A stretch of 64,000 nucleotides of DNA from a virus. This document shows positions 1 through 8,051 of the stretch, piece after piece. The notes under the pieces were generated by a model. That model was not told where the DNA came from. It did no database searches and was given only the letters and a program-made list of their open reading frames with translations. Location: IMG/VR virus record IMGVR_UViG_3300023202_000383, positions 1 to 64,000 of that record. One strand, given 5' to 3'. Numbering within the stretch: the stretch's first letter is position 1; every line of letters begins with the position of its first letter. The position numbers were made by a program, and so were the translations under genes.

Positions 1-255
1 ATGAATATACAGAGCGATTTAGATCACTTATTGATGACGGTGAAATCAGTAGTTCTGTACGCAATCTTGGTTAAAGACAAAGACCAAGAATTAAGCGATC
101 AAGAAATAGAAGAAAAAGTATTCAATGTGTTTATGGGAATGCTAAATAGAACATTTGGTAATAGGCCAGGCGATTATGAGTTGGTGAGAGCCGACTATGA
201 GATAATATATGAAGCCGCAGTCAAATGGTCTTATGATTATTTGTATCTTTCTTAA
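1..255 (+). CDS. Hypothetical protein, 84 aa (possibly 5'-partial)
   Basis: The frame is open from an ATG at the first base of the window, so the true start may lie upstream. The product is mixed helical and acidic in its middle part, with no recognised motif, signal peptide or membrane segment. Its 3' end overlaps the 3' end of the minus-strand methyltransferase by about 35 bases, a convergent arrangement. Function unknown. Confidence 0.6.
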   Translation: MNIQSDLDHLLMTVKSVVLYAILVKDKDQELSDQEIEEKVFNVFMGMLNRTFGNRPGDYELVRADYEIIYEAAVKWSYDYLYLS

Positions 256-997
256 AAAGCATAAAATTTTTAATAACCCATGATTCAGCGTCCGTTTTGT
301 TTTTCCAGATATCAGACCACCATTGACTAGCGGTTTGATCATATTCGAATCCATATTTTGATATTTTACCTATCCAATATTGTTTTGGTTGGCAATTTAT
401 GTGGCCTGTCCCAGGCTGCCCAGGCCTTGCGGCAGTAAAAAATATCATCCTATTAGACGCCCTACATAAATTATCAATAAACTTATTTGATAATTCCTCC
501 GGTATGTGCTCAGCTACTTCTACCGACCACGAGCAATCAAATCCGTTAACATTTATTTCAGATGTAATATCTGCTTTTTCTATATATTGCTTTATATACG
601 CAGGAATATATGGCTCAGCATTGTCGCGATTTAGCTCATAGCCCCTGATCTTGTGCGCTCCACCTTTTAAGCATCCTTCCAGGAATGAACCTACCCCGCA
701 CCCAAAATCAGCAACCGACTTTATATGATAATATTTTACGAACATTTCCGCTATATCTATTTGCCAATTTCTATATTGGTCTAAATGGCGTTTATAATAT
801 TTCTGCTTATATATGCTTTCTGGATTAGATAAATATTTTGCGGTAGTTTTATATATCTTCAGCCGCCTAGATAATTGCTTATGGTCATCGCTATCTGCTT
901 TTACAGAAGATAACTTTTTGTTTAACCTATCTATTCTATCAAATGTAAGTTGTAGGAGATATTCGTTATCCAAAATAGTGCCTCGTGGAGGAATCAT
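221..997 (-). CDS. Class I SAM-dependent methyltransferase
   Basis: About 258 aa. The SAM-binding motif I is visible as ADFGCGVGSF near residue 93, followed by an acidic strand end (GYELNRDN) and a DCSWSVEVAEHIPEE segment resembling motifs II-III of class I methyltransferases of the type found in phage sugar- or FkbM-like modification genes. The open frame extends upstream to 1312, but that part is antisense to the lipoprotein gene. I therefore place the start at the ATG at 997, which overlaps the divergent lipoprotein ATG (996) by two bases. No strong Shine-Dalgarno precedes it, so the start is uncertain. The substrate is unknown; given the glycosyltransferases elsewhere, a sugar or small molecule is more likely than DNA (inference). 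Confidence 0.75.
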   Translation of the reverse strand: MIPPRGTILDNEYLLQLTFDRIDRLNKKLSSVKADSDDHKQLSRRLKIYKTTAKYLSNPESIYKQKYYKRHLDQYRNWQIDIAEMFVKYYHIKSVADFGCGVGSFLEGCLKGGAHKIRGYELNRDNAEPYIPAYIKQYIEKADITSEINVNGFDCSWSVEVAEHIPEELSNKFIDNLCRASNRMIFFTAARPGQPGTGHINCQPKQYWIGKISKYGFEYDQTASQWWSDIWKNKTDAESWVIKNFMLFKKDTNNHKTI

Positions 998-1838
998 GGG
1001 TAGGCTTATAATAATATTAATACTTGTCGGATCTATTGTCGGTTGCAGCAGCTCTACAAAAACACCTAGTGATAAAGAAATACCTAAGAATCTAGAACAG
1101 GCAGAAAAAGTTATAAAAGAATCTGCAGAAGGAATAAGCTCATCTGCAGACAAAATCACCGAGCATACTGACAATATAAATAATGAAGTCAATGAGATAA
1201 AAAGCCAACCACCCGAGACGCCCGTAAGCAATGTTGGTGAGAATGTTAACAAGATAGAAGAAAACAGTAAGAAGATAGAAGATCTTGCCAATAAAATAAA
1301 GCTCTTGAGCAATGATTTAAATGTTGCAAGAAGCCAATTAAAAGAGGCTAGTGATAAGGCTGAGTCGCTTCAAAAAGAATTCAACGAGCTTAATGACAAA
1401 TATCAAGAACTTATAATGGAACAGACTGCAGCCAGGAATAAGATGTTGTATGGTATAGTCTTTATGGGGATCATTGGGTTTGGTATAAGTGCTGGGTTGT
1501 TGGTATTTGGTGCGGGCAAGTTGGGAGTTGCTGGTATGGTTGGTTCAATATCTGTTGCTACCGCTGCTACAATCTACCAAGACGAATGGGAAAATATTGG
1601 CACTATTGGCGGCATAGTGCTGTTGCTTATTGTTGTGTTTGCAATATATCACTTCTGGAAACAGAGACGAGCTACTCATCAAGTTGTCCAAACTGCTGAA
1701 ATAATGAAGGAAAGACTTGATCCAGAAGACAAAAAAGAATTGTTTGGTACTGAAACGGAGCCTGGCAAAATCAACATGCTCCAAGACAAAGATACTAAGA
1801 ATGTAGTTAAGAAACTCAGGAAAGTTAAAATCTGGTAG
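996..1838 (+). CDS. Lipoprotein with coiled coil and C-terminal membrane segments (possible spanin-like or envelope protein)
   Basis: 280 aa from the ATG at 996, preceded by a good GGAGG at 987-991. The N-terminus has a hydrophobic signal ending in a lipobox (IVGC, Cys17). A long Lys/Glu/Asn-rich coiled coil follows (about residues 25-150), then two or three hydrophobic stretches (GIVFMGIIGFGISAGLLVF, then GIVLLLIVVFAIYHFW) and a charged cytoplasmic-looking tail. A lipid anchor plus coiled coil plus C-terminal membrane segment resembles phage unimolecular spanins, which join inner and outer membranes at lysis, although this protein is larger than typical ones. It is followed after 8 bases by another small membrane protein, suggesting a lysis or membrane cassette. 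The spanin role is inference; a superinfection-exclusion or envelope protein is possible. Confidence 0.7.
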   Translation: MGRLIIILILVGSIVGCSSSTKTPSDKEIPKNLEQAEKVIKESAEGISSSADKITEHTDNINNEVNEIKSQPPETPVSNVGENVNKIEENSKKIEDLANKIKLLSNDLNVARSQLKEASDKAESLQKEFNELNDKYQELIMEQTAARNKMLYGIVFMGIIGFGISAGLLVFGAGKLGVAGMVGSISVATAATIYQDEWENIGTIGGIVLLLIVVFAIYHFWKQRRATHQVVQTAEIMKERLDPEDKKELFGTETEPGKINMLQDKDTKNVVKKLRKVKIW

Positions 1839-1846
1839 GAGATAAA

Positions 1847-2089
1847 ATGAAGAAATTATTTGAAAAAATCAAGAATTGGTGGAGCGTTACTGATGGCAAG
1901 AAGACCTACATCATGGTCGGCGTTATCTTGTTTTTGGTCGTCGTGGAAGTGCTTGTAGATCTTCCATTTTGGGTCTGGCTAGTTGTAGGTGCCGCAGTTG
2001 TCTATACTCTTAGACACAGCATCGAGAAGCTGCACAAAGCAATTGTCGACTCGAATAGCGAAGACAAAGCGGATTCTAACGATGAATAG
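1847..2089 (+). CDS. Small two-helix membrane protein, holin-like
   Basis: 80 aa with a basic N-terminus, two adjacent hydrophobic helices (YIMVGVILFLVVVEVLV and FWVWLVVGAAVVYTL) and a charged C-terminal tail. A GGAGA precedes the ATG. It starts 8 bases after the lipoprotein stop, so the two are probably co-transcribed. Size and topology fit a class II holin or holin accessory protein, but no family signature is visible and no endolysin gene lies beside it. Confidence 0.6.
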   Translation: MKKLFEKIKNWWSVTDGKKTYIMVGVILFLVVVEVLVDLPFWVWLVVGAAVVYTLRHSIEKLHKAIVDSNSEDKADSNDE

Positions 2090-2264
2090 ATTTGCTGACG
2101 TTCGTTAGCTGGTGTTCTTTCCAACCTTCTGCTTGACCCTTAAACATCTTTCTGGGCCATTTGTATGGCTTGTTCTTGCCGACAGCGCCGAAGTGCTCGT
2201 CGTCTTGCCATACCTTTTTGCTTGTAGCTTTGGGTTGATTGCGATGCAATATGGTCAGTTTCAT
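2076..2264 (-). CDS. Hypothetical protein, 62 aa
   Basis: Basic, Trp/Lys-rich small protein. Its ATG overlaps the TGA of the upstream membrane protein gene (ATGA at 2264-2261), a translational-coupling arrangement used all over this genome, which is the main reason to accept it. The 3' end overlaps the convergent holin-like gene by 14 bases. No domain recognised. Confidence 0.55.
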   Translation of the reverse strand: MKLTILHRNQPKATSKKVWQDDEHFGAVGKNKPYKWPRKMFKGQAEGWKEHQLTNVSKSIHR

Positions 2265-2596
2265 GGGCTAAATTCTACTAGTGTATGCCAATTTAACAAA
2301 AACATATATCCTATTAATGTAGAAAATATAAGCGCGAGAATCAACGAAACCATTAAGACTCCGGGCTTATCTTTAACCAAGTACAATGCTAATAACGCCG
2401 TAGAAGCTGCCAGAGTTTTAAATCCTACTAAGCCAAGAACGCCACAATTTGCTAAAAACCACGACGCAAGTGGGTTTAATTCATCTACGTTCTCAATATT
2501 CATGTGGGTGATTGTCATGATCAAGTCCATTATGTTGGCACAAACTAAGTATCCTATTATTATACAAACTAGGTTCGCCTTCGTTGACTCTTTCAT
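2261..2596 (-). CDS. DUF5658-like small membrane protein
   Basis: About 111 aa with three or four hydrophobic helices. The pattern of an early Asp in a helix (NIMDLIMT) followed by ELNPLASWFL resembles the D...T ... E.NP signature of DUF5658 proteins (family function unknown). I chose the ATG at 2596 because a GGAGG lies six bases upstream; an in-frame GTG at 2602 also exists. The ribosome-binding site lies inside a perfect hairpin (see 2599-2630). Confidence 0.6.
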   Translation of the reverse strand: MKESTKANLVCIIIGYLVCANIMDLIMTITHMNIENVDELNPLASWFLANCGVLGLVGFKTLAASTALLALYLVKDKPGVLMVSLILALIFSTLIGYMFLLNWHTLVEFSP

Positions 2597-2598
2597 TA

Positions 2599-2630
2599 TC
2601 ACCCTCCATTTTAGATTTGACGGAGGGTGA
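2599..2630 (-). promoter_or_regulatory. Hairpin that would sequester the ribosome-binding site
   Basis: On the minus strand, TCACCCTCC pairs perfectly with GGAGGGTGA across a 14-base loop. The 3' arm contains the GGAGG that serves the gene starting at 2596, so the folded leader would hide its Shine-Dalgarno. The pairing is seen directly; the regulatory role is inference. Confidence 0.45.
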
Positions 2631-2634
2631 TATA

Positions 2635-2952
2635 TTATTCCGGTTTTCCCGGCACATACAATTTACACCAGCCGCTAGGCTGTATGCGGCCTCTAATTTG
2701 AGAGCATATATGCTTTTTGTTTGCTAATTTAAGATATATGAATTCGCAATTGCCGCATGTATTGTCAGACCCGCTGTCGTCAACATATTGCGAATCTTCT
2801 TTTGACATCTTATATGGTGGGGTTCCACTACCAAGTATATGATATAGCAATACCTCATCTCTCTGGTCATCAGGCAATTCCCTGAATTCATTAATAACCT
2901 TCTTTACTTCTTCAGGGGCGTTCTTACCAGCGTCTGGGTACATATTATCCAT
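2635..2952 (-). CDS. Hypothetical protein with four-cysteine metal-binding pattern
   Basis: 105 aa. The C-terminal half carries CGNCEF, then IC 16 residues on, then a GWCKLY motif. This four-Cys C-x2-C...C...GWC-x-[YL] pattern recurs in small phage proteins and in high-potential iron-sulfur-like folds; zinc or Fe-S binding is likely but not provable here. The N-terminal half is helical and acidic. It lies in a minus-strand run of small genes. Confidence 0.6.
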   Translation of the reverse strand: MDNMYPDAGKNAPEEVKKVINEFRELPDDQRDEVLLYHILGSGTPPYKMSKEDSQYVDDSGSDNTCGNCEFIYLKLANKKHICSQIRGRIQPSGWCKLYVPGKPE

Positions 2953-2973
2953 AGTTTCACCTCATTTTATTTT

Positions 2974-3498
2974 TTACGGACTGTACCTATCGTAGCCTTT
3001 CTTCTCCAATTTAGATCTGAGCTTATCGATGTCTTTGATAGGATAGCCCTTTTTGCCGCCATTTAATATGTCTTTGTATGGAGGCACTTTCCCCTTTTTG
3101 CCAAATGTTCCATTATAAGTATTGAATGTAATATATCTCCCAATGTCTTCAAACACCATACATAAGGTCACAACATCGGTCTGGCCATCGAATTCTACGT
3201 CATCTCTTATCCACAATTCGCTTATGCTGTTTAAATGATTCATATCTGCGATATTGCTGCCGACATTTTGCAGCTTCTTTATCGGTTTGCGTTTTTTGAT
3301 TTTCAGATTAACAGTGTCAGTATCCTTATCGAATATTCTCTGTCTGTTTACTCTAATTTGCTTGCCCGATTCTATATGAACGGCATGGATCAGCCCTTGT
3401 TTGTCTGGCTTCATGTTATATATGGCATATCCATCCAATAAGTTTCCCATAAAGCATAATTTGACTTTTTTAAGTGGTCTCTCTTCCATTTGCTCCAT
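2974..3498 (-). CDS. Hypothetical protein, 174 aa
   Basis: No family recognised. The protein is beta-rich, with a very basic KIKKRKPIKK stretch near the middle and a Lys/Asp-rich C-terminus. The ATG at 3498 has an AAAGGA seven bases upstream and overlaps the end of the upstream HNH-like gene by 29 bases, consistent with coupled translation. Function unknown. Confidence 0.6.
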   Translation of the reverse strand: MEQMEERPLKKVKLCFMGNLLDGYAIYNMKPDKQGLIHAVHIESGKQIRVNRQRIFDKDTDTVNLKIKKRKPIKKLQNVGSNIADMNHLNSISELWIRDDVEFDGQTDVVTLCMVFEDIGRYITFNTYNGTFGKKGKVPPYKDILNGGKKGYPIKDIDKLRSKLEKKGYDRYSP

Positions 3499-3886
3499 TT
3501 TGCCATCCTTTAACTAGATCTTTAATTAAATTGCTATTCCTAAACTTCATTTGGTCGCTCAAAATTGCTCTGAATTTATCCATACTTATATATCCACATT
3601 TTACAAATTCAATGGGATCCATATTGTTTTTCCTTAGTTTACAGCCATCACATATTGGTACTATATTAGCCTGTACACAAGGACCCTTTTTGGATATAGG
3701 GAACATAAATTCTACGCTAGAAGTGTCCGAGCTGCAGTAGGCACATTTAGACTCATAAAAGTCTAAAATGTCCATTGCTTGATCAAGCGTAATGTCCGAT
3801 AGCATGCCAGATTTTTTGGCCCGATGCCTGCCTTGGCGAAGCCAACCGCCTATGCGATGTCTAATATGATTATCAGCATCTGGCAT
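3470..3886 (-). CDS. Degenerate HNH-endonuclease-like protein
   Basis: 138 aa. CAYCSS in the middle and NIVPICDGCKLRKNN later match the zinc-binding and helix parts of a CxxC...CxxC HNH nuclease (usual form: D-H...P...G....N-hhP-C..CN..K). Where the catalytic Asp-His should be, this protein reads VEFMFPISKKG, so the catalytic His appears lost. It is probably a zinc-stabilised, catalytically dead HNH fold, or a sequence-specific binding relic of a homing nuclease. The N-terminus is basic (RHRIGGWLRQGRHRAKK). Confidence 0.6.
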   Translation of the reverse strand: MPDADNHIRHRIGGWLRQGRHRAKKSGMLSDITLDQAMDILDFYESKCAYCSSDTSSVEFMFPISKKGPCVQANIVPICDGCKLRKNNMDPIEFVKCGYISMDKFRAILSDQMKFRNSNLIKDLVKGWQNGANGRETT

Positions 3887-3900
3887 TACATATAATATGC

Positions 3901-3916
3901 GCGTTATTATTTGATA
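3901..3916 (-). promoter_or_regulatory. Candidate phage promoter motif TATCAAATAATA
   Basis: Read on the minus strand, TTATCAAATAATAA lies about 15-30 bases before the ATG at 3886. It matches the TATCAAATATA motif found upstream of the genes at 15600, 25364, 61566 and 60704. Promoter function is inference from recurrence and position. Confidence 0.4.
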
Positions 3917-3920
3917 ACAA

Positions 3921-4241
3921 TTACTTAGATAATGCTGAAGACGTTATCATTCTTATTATCGATGCAACCACGTCTGCAAAATCACCACCATCAACAACAT
4001 ACCATACATTTTTGAGTTTTATTACAGGAAATGACGACATATCTAGACGCCCAGTTTCAGTGGATTCGTCTTCACCAGACTCTATTGATTCAGCAATAGT
4101 TGGCTGCAGAACAAACACGAATCCAACCCCTGCCCCAGCTTTGTCTAGAGCGTCTAGTTGATCGGACACGGATCTGTCCGGTATTTCAACAAAGCTGTCA
4201 TTTTTCCAATTATCAGCCGGTATTATTCTTATAGTATCCAT
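3921..4241 (-). CDS. Hypothetical protein, 106 aa
   Basis: Small acidic protein with an alternating hydrophobic stretch (GVGFVFVLQP) and a Ser/Glu-rich central loop. No recognised motif. It is a member of the minus-strand run 2076-6940. Function unknown. Confidence 0.55.
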   Translation of the reverse strand: MDTIRIIPADNWKNDSFVEIPDRSVSDQLDALDKAGAGVGFVFVLQPTIAESIESGEDESTETGRLDMSSFPVIKLKNVWYVVDGGDFADVVASIIRMITSSALSK

Positions 4242-4270
4242 GCCAATGAAAATACTATCTGTCTTATATA

Positions 4271-5275
4271 TTACTCTTCATCATCATATTCATATTCATC
4301 TTTATCATCACTATCGTCAGCTACCTCGTATGTCTCATATTCAGCAGCGTGATCTTCTAACATTTTAGCAGCTTTATGAACCTGCATTTCCATAGCAACA
4401 GACATAACTTCTTTGCGAGTCATCAAGTTATATCCATCATATTTTATACCTTGTAGCATTTTTGATATTTCCAATATCCTGCTCGACGATATTTGACGTA
4501 TCATGTCATTGGCTAAACTATCGTCTATATTGGCCAGTTTTATAATATTGTGCATTGCCACAATTTTTTCATTTGGTGTCATCGGTATGCGTTTATTGTT
4601 TATTACCATACCATCAGGGGTCACGGCAAGACTAAAATCTTTCTCATCACCAGGTACTATACCAACAACAACCGGCTCAGATATATTAATATCTTCTATG
4701 CCAGCCTTTCTCTTCAGATCGATAAACTGCTTTATAGCGATAGAGAATTCACCCATAATTTTTCTGATCGCTCTTCTTTCATCATGATTTAATTCGGTTC
4801 TTCTTAGGTGCAGAAGAGTGTCCTTTTCTGGGTCTACCTCTCTTACCTCAAACTCGCCTCTTGGGCTAATATCCGGATCTTTAATCTTCCCGCTTTTGTA
4901 TTGTTGGATTGCCTCTCTAGCTTCTTCTTCAGAGTCATAAAATCCACCAAATTCTGCACCGGTTTTTATAAGCGGAATTGGCTTCTGCTCTTTGTTTGAC
5001 AACTTTTCAGAAAACCTTCTTGGTGCTTTATATAATATTATCCAATGAGGTCTATTAGATGCTTTTAGGCCATTTAAATATTGGTCGACTCTTTTAGCAG
5101 CAGTCTTTGCCGGGTCTTTAATGCCATCATCGGCATATAAATCCGTCAACCCGTTTATCATCATTCTTCTAAATGATACAGTTATCCCAACTTTTTTAGC
5201 ATGTTTGTAAGCACTAGATAAGGAATTGATAAATTCCTTATCGAAATGCACAGAATCTTCATGGAGTATATTCAT
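4271..5275 (-). CDS. Hypothetical protein with acidic tail, 334 aa
   Basis: Mostly helical, charged protein ending in a strongly acidic run of Asp/Glu/Tyr (last 20 residues). A PEKDTLLHLRRTEL-type helical region and a small beta segment (VVVGIVPGDEKDFSLAV) are visible, but no family is recognised. It lies 21 bases downstream of the helicase gene, so the two may be co-transcribed. The acidic tail could mimic DNA or contact another replication protein; this is speculation. Confidence 0.6.
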   Translation of the reverse strand: MNILHEDSVHFDKEFINSLSSAYKHAKKVGITVSFRRMMINGLTDLYADDGIKDPAKTAAKRVDQYLNGLKASNRPHWIILYKAPRRFSEKLSNKEQKPIPLIKTGAEFGGFYDSEEEAREAIQQYKSGKIKDPDISPRGEFEVREVDPEKDTLLHLRRTELNHDERRAIRKIMGEFSIAIKQFIDLKRKAGIEDINISEPVVVGIVPGDEKDFSLAVTPDGMVINNKRIPMTPNEKIVAMHNIIKLANIDDSLANDMIRQISSSRILEISKMLQGIKYDGYNLMTRKEVMSVAMEMQVHKAAKMLEDHAAEYETYEVADDSDDKDEYEYDDEE

Positions 5276-5296
5276 ACCAGATTATAATATCTTTGT

Positions 5297-6940
5297 CTAA
5301 TCCGGCCATTGTATGGCCTCATTAAACCATTTAGGTAGAATATTCTTATTGCGATCATGCCACCATTTAAATGATTTGTCTAATATATAAGTGTCTGCAG
5401 AATCGGATTTGCTACGGACACTCCTGCCGCTGCTTTGGACTAGTTTTAAAGCCGTCAGCCATTCATAATAAGCTGGATCCACTTCCATTCTAGCAGCCAA
5501 CTGCTTGTCCTGATAAAAATTCGGGAACGGCACTTTGCATATTATTTGAAACCTGCTTAAGTCTTCTATTAAATCGACACCTTCATGCATCGCTGGCGCT
5601 ACTATTATGGTATTATCGCTATTTTTATGATATTCCAGCATGTCTTTCTTTGTTCTGAAATCATTCTGGAATAGCACTCTATTAGAAACTTCTTTCGGCA
5701 AATCTTCGATCAACATTTTTGATATAGAAAAATTATGAGTATGCACGATCCCTTTATTATTTGGGTATCTGTTGCATATCTCAGCCACCTTTTTTGTGAT
5801 TGGTGGGCCCCACCTGCCTTTTTGTTTGTCTCCGCCACTCACTTTTACTGTTGGCATATAATATATTGGTCTATTTTCAACTGGGAATCTGCTCCTCATG
5901 CGCTTTGCGGCCAATTGATCTTTATCTATCGACAAAGATCTGGCCATAACATTTACATCTAGGATGGTTGCGGACATCATCAGAACATAGTCCGCCATGT
6001 TAAATAGGTGGTTGTGTACTTCATTGTACACATTGACTGGCTTAAATTGAACCGTTCTAGAATTGTCTCTCTCAACTTTATGCTCTACTACCCAACGCCC
6101 AGCACTGTCAGATTGCATTTTCGCAACAAACCAATTTAACTTATCTAAAAGCCGCTTGTATTTGTCTAATTTCTTAGTGTCTTCAGCTTTCCTGGCTTGT
6201 ATGATTCTTCGGCCAACATGAGTCAATATCTTCTCATCTTCTATCCATGTAGCATATTGTTTCGCTGATTTAAATTTTGGATATTTACAATCAAAATCTC
6301 TGTCGTTGAGGCTAACAGATATAAAATCAAGCATGACGGGTTCTATATTGTGAGCCTCGTCTATAATCATTAATTTTCTGTTCTTGAAGCTCTTAGTGTA
6401 CGTAGTTTGATATAAAAAGCTAGAGAAATTCATTAAGCATATGCTTGCAGATTTAGCTTTATTAAGTTGTGTATAATACGGGCACAATCCGCGATCCACA
6501 CACTCGTCATACTTGGCTTCGTCTTTTCTTTTGCAGTGCCCATCTGCACAATCATAAAATTCCTTCTTCCACGATGCTGCCGTTGATGGCTTGATTAATT
6601 TAGAACCTACCAACCTATCAGCATTTAATTTATAATAGCTGCACTCATAGGCATTTCTGCCCTTCAAATCTACAAGGCGATGACCAAATCGACCTGATTC
6701 TCCAAATTCGTTTACTAGCTGGTCTTGAAGGACTTTTTGAACTGTTAGATAGTAGCTGTTACCAAACAATCCAGCCAATGTCAGAGCTATAGCAGATTTC
6801 CCTGCACCGGTTGGTGCTTCTAATATGACAAACTTTTTGTTGTCACTAAAGCTCTTAAGAGCGAATTTTATGGCATCTAATTGCCCTTCCCGTGGCGCAG
6901 GAAACGGGAAGTGCTTCATGATTGAAGTTTCTATGTCCAT
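5297..6940 (-). CDS. XPD/DinG-type Fe-S superfamily 2 DNA helicase
   Basis: 547 aa. The Walker A APTGAGKSAIAL lies near residue 41. Next come four cysteines spaced as in the Fe-S domain of XPD/DinG helicases (YECSYY, YDCADGHC, ECVDRGLC). The DEAH box IIDEAHN, SATILD (motif III) and QSSGRSVRS (motif VI) follow. These define a 5'-3' ATP-dependent helicase with a 4Fe-4S cluster, acting on forks, R-loops or repair intermediates. It is shorter than E. coli DinG (about 700 aa) but has all core motifs. Its start is 34 bases from the divergent SbcD-like gene, so a bidirectional promoter probably serves replication and repair genes on both sides. Confidence 0.9.
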   Translation of the reverse strand: MDIETSIMKHFPFPAPREGQLDAIKFALKSFSDNKKFVILEAPTGAGKSAIALTLAGLFGNSYYLTVQKVLQDQLVNEFGESGRFGHRLVDLKGRNAYECSYYKLNADRLVGSKLIKPSTAASWKKEFYDCADGHCKRKDEAKYDECVDRGLCPYYTQLNKAKSASICLMNFSSFLYQTTYTKSFKNRKLMIIDEAHNIEPVMLDFISVSLNDRDFDCKYPKFKSAKQYATWIEDEKILTHVGRRIIQARKAEDTKKLDKYKRLLDKLNWFVAKMQSDSAGRWVVEHKVERDNSRTVQFKPVNVYNEVHNHLFNMADYVLMMSATILDVNVMARSLSIDKDQLAAKRMRSRFPVENRPIYYMPTVKVSGGDKQKGRWGPPITKKVAEICNRYPNNKGIVHTHNFSISKMLIEDLPKEVSNRVLFQNDFRTKKDMLEYHKNSDNTIIVAPAMHEGVDLIEDLSRFQIICKVPFPNFYQDKQLAARMEVDPAYYEWLTALKLVQSSGRSVRSKSDSADTYILDKSFKWWHDRNKNILPKWFNEAIQWPD

Positions 6941-6974
6941 AACAAGTAAATACCGGCTTAGTATTCAACTACTT

Positions 6975-8051
6975 ATGAAAATCAACATATCAGCTGATAT
7001 TCATGTTGGCGTTCCCAATCGTTTAGACGATATAATGTGGGCATTGCGTAAGATGCGTCAATACAACGCCGATAATAATATAGATACATGGTTAATATTG
7101 GGAGATCTTCTGCACGACAGAGAATCATTAAATATTAAAGACTTATGTGAATTAGTGGAATTTTTAGAGGAAACCGACAATAGATATAATCAGAAAATCA
7201 TATCATTCCCAGGCAATCATGATATGTTTCTTAAAAATTCCTGGGACATAAATAGCTTAAAACCGCTAAGTAGATATATAGATTGTAAGACTACAGTATG
7301 CAAGGTAAATCTCGGTGGCATCAGATTTTGGATTCTTCCGTTTATACATTATGAATCCAAGTACATGAAGGTCTTAAATAAGATAGAAGAAAAGCACGAA
7401 GATGGCGATGTGTTGCTAACACACATAGGCGTAAAGTCAGCAACAATAAATACCTGTTTTCTGCTTCAATCATGGTCGATAGTTGACTTTTCCAACAGCC
7501 CATTTGATAGAATATATACTGGTCACTTCCATTCAAAGCAACAGGTTGGAGACAATGTTTGGTATCCAGGGAGCCCAATACCGTTTAAATTCGACGAAGG
7601 TGATGTTGATCACGGGTTCTTTGTATTCGACACAGACACTAGGACTCATGAGTTTGTGAGCATATGGCATGGTGGGAAAGATTCAGATGACCCACCACAA
7701 TTCATAACTTTAGACGACAATTTAATAAGCTCAAAAAAGAGCGATGAAATAAATGGCAATATGGTAAGGGTAGCTTTATCTAAGGATTACACCCACAATC
7801 AGCTGTCAGAAATAAAAGACCACTTGACGAAACTAGGTGCCAAAAAAGTCAGGTGGATGCATCTAGCATCTAAAGAAGACAAAGAAGGAATAAAGCTAGC
7901 CCAGAAAACAGCGTCGTCCGCATCAGAGTTATTTGAGCAATATGTTGACGCAGACGAAAAGGGAACAAAAGACCTGAATAAGTCCCTTCTAACCAAGATA
8001 AATAAAATGATTATCGCAGAAGGCGATAGAAGATACGAACTTATAGAATGA
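6975..8051 (+). CDS. SbcD/Mre11-like nuclease subunit (T4 gp47-like)
   Basis: 358 aa from the ATG at 6975; the frame runs further upstream but antisense to the helicase. All calcineurin-type phosphoesterase motifs are present: ADIHVG, ILGDLLHD, FPGNHDMF, LLTHIG and YTGHFHS. This is the manganese-dependent nuclease of the SbcCD/gp46-gp47 complex, which processes DNA ends and recombination intermediates and in T4 degrades host DNA. Its end overlaps the start of the ATPase subunit by four bases, so the two subunits are translationally coupled. Confidence 0.93.
   Translation: MKINISADIHVGVPNRLDDIMWALRKMRQYNADNNIDTWLILGDLLHDRESLNIKDLCELVEFLEETDNRYNQKIISFPGNHDMFLKNSWDINSLKPLSRYIDCKTTVCKVNLGGIRFWILPFIHYESKYMKVLNKIEEKHEDGDVLLTHIGVKSATINTCFLLQSWSIVDFSNSPFDRIYTGHFHSKQQVGDNVWYPGSPIPFKFDEGDVDHGFFVFDTDTRTHEFVSIWHGGKDSDDPPQFITLDDNLISSKKSDEINGNMVRVALSKDYTHNQLSEIKDHLTKLGAKKVRWMHLASKEDKEGIKLAQKTASSASELFEQYVDADEKGTKDLNKSLLTKINKMIIAEGDRRYELIE

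Noticed and set aside
813-995. Upstream extension of the lipoprotein ORF to 813
   Set aside because: It is antisense to the methyltransferase; the ATG at 996 has a strong GGAGG and starts a clear lipoprotein signal.
998-1312. N-terminal extension of the methyltransferase frame
   Set aside because: It is a hydrophobic shadow of the lipoprotein gene on the opposite strand.
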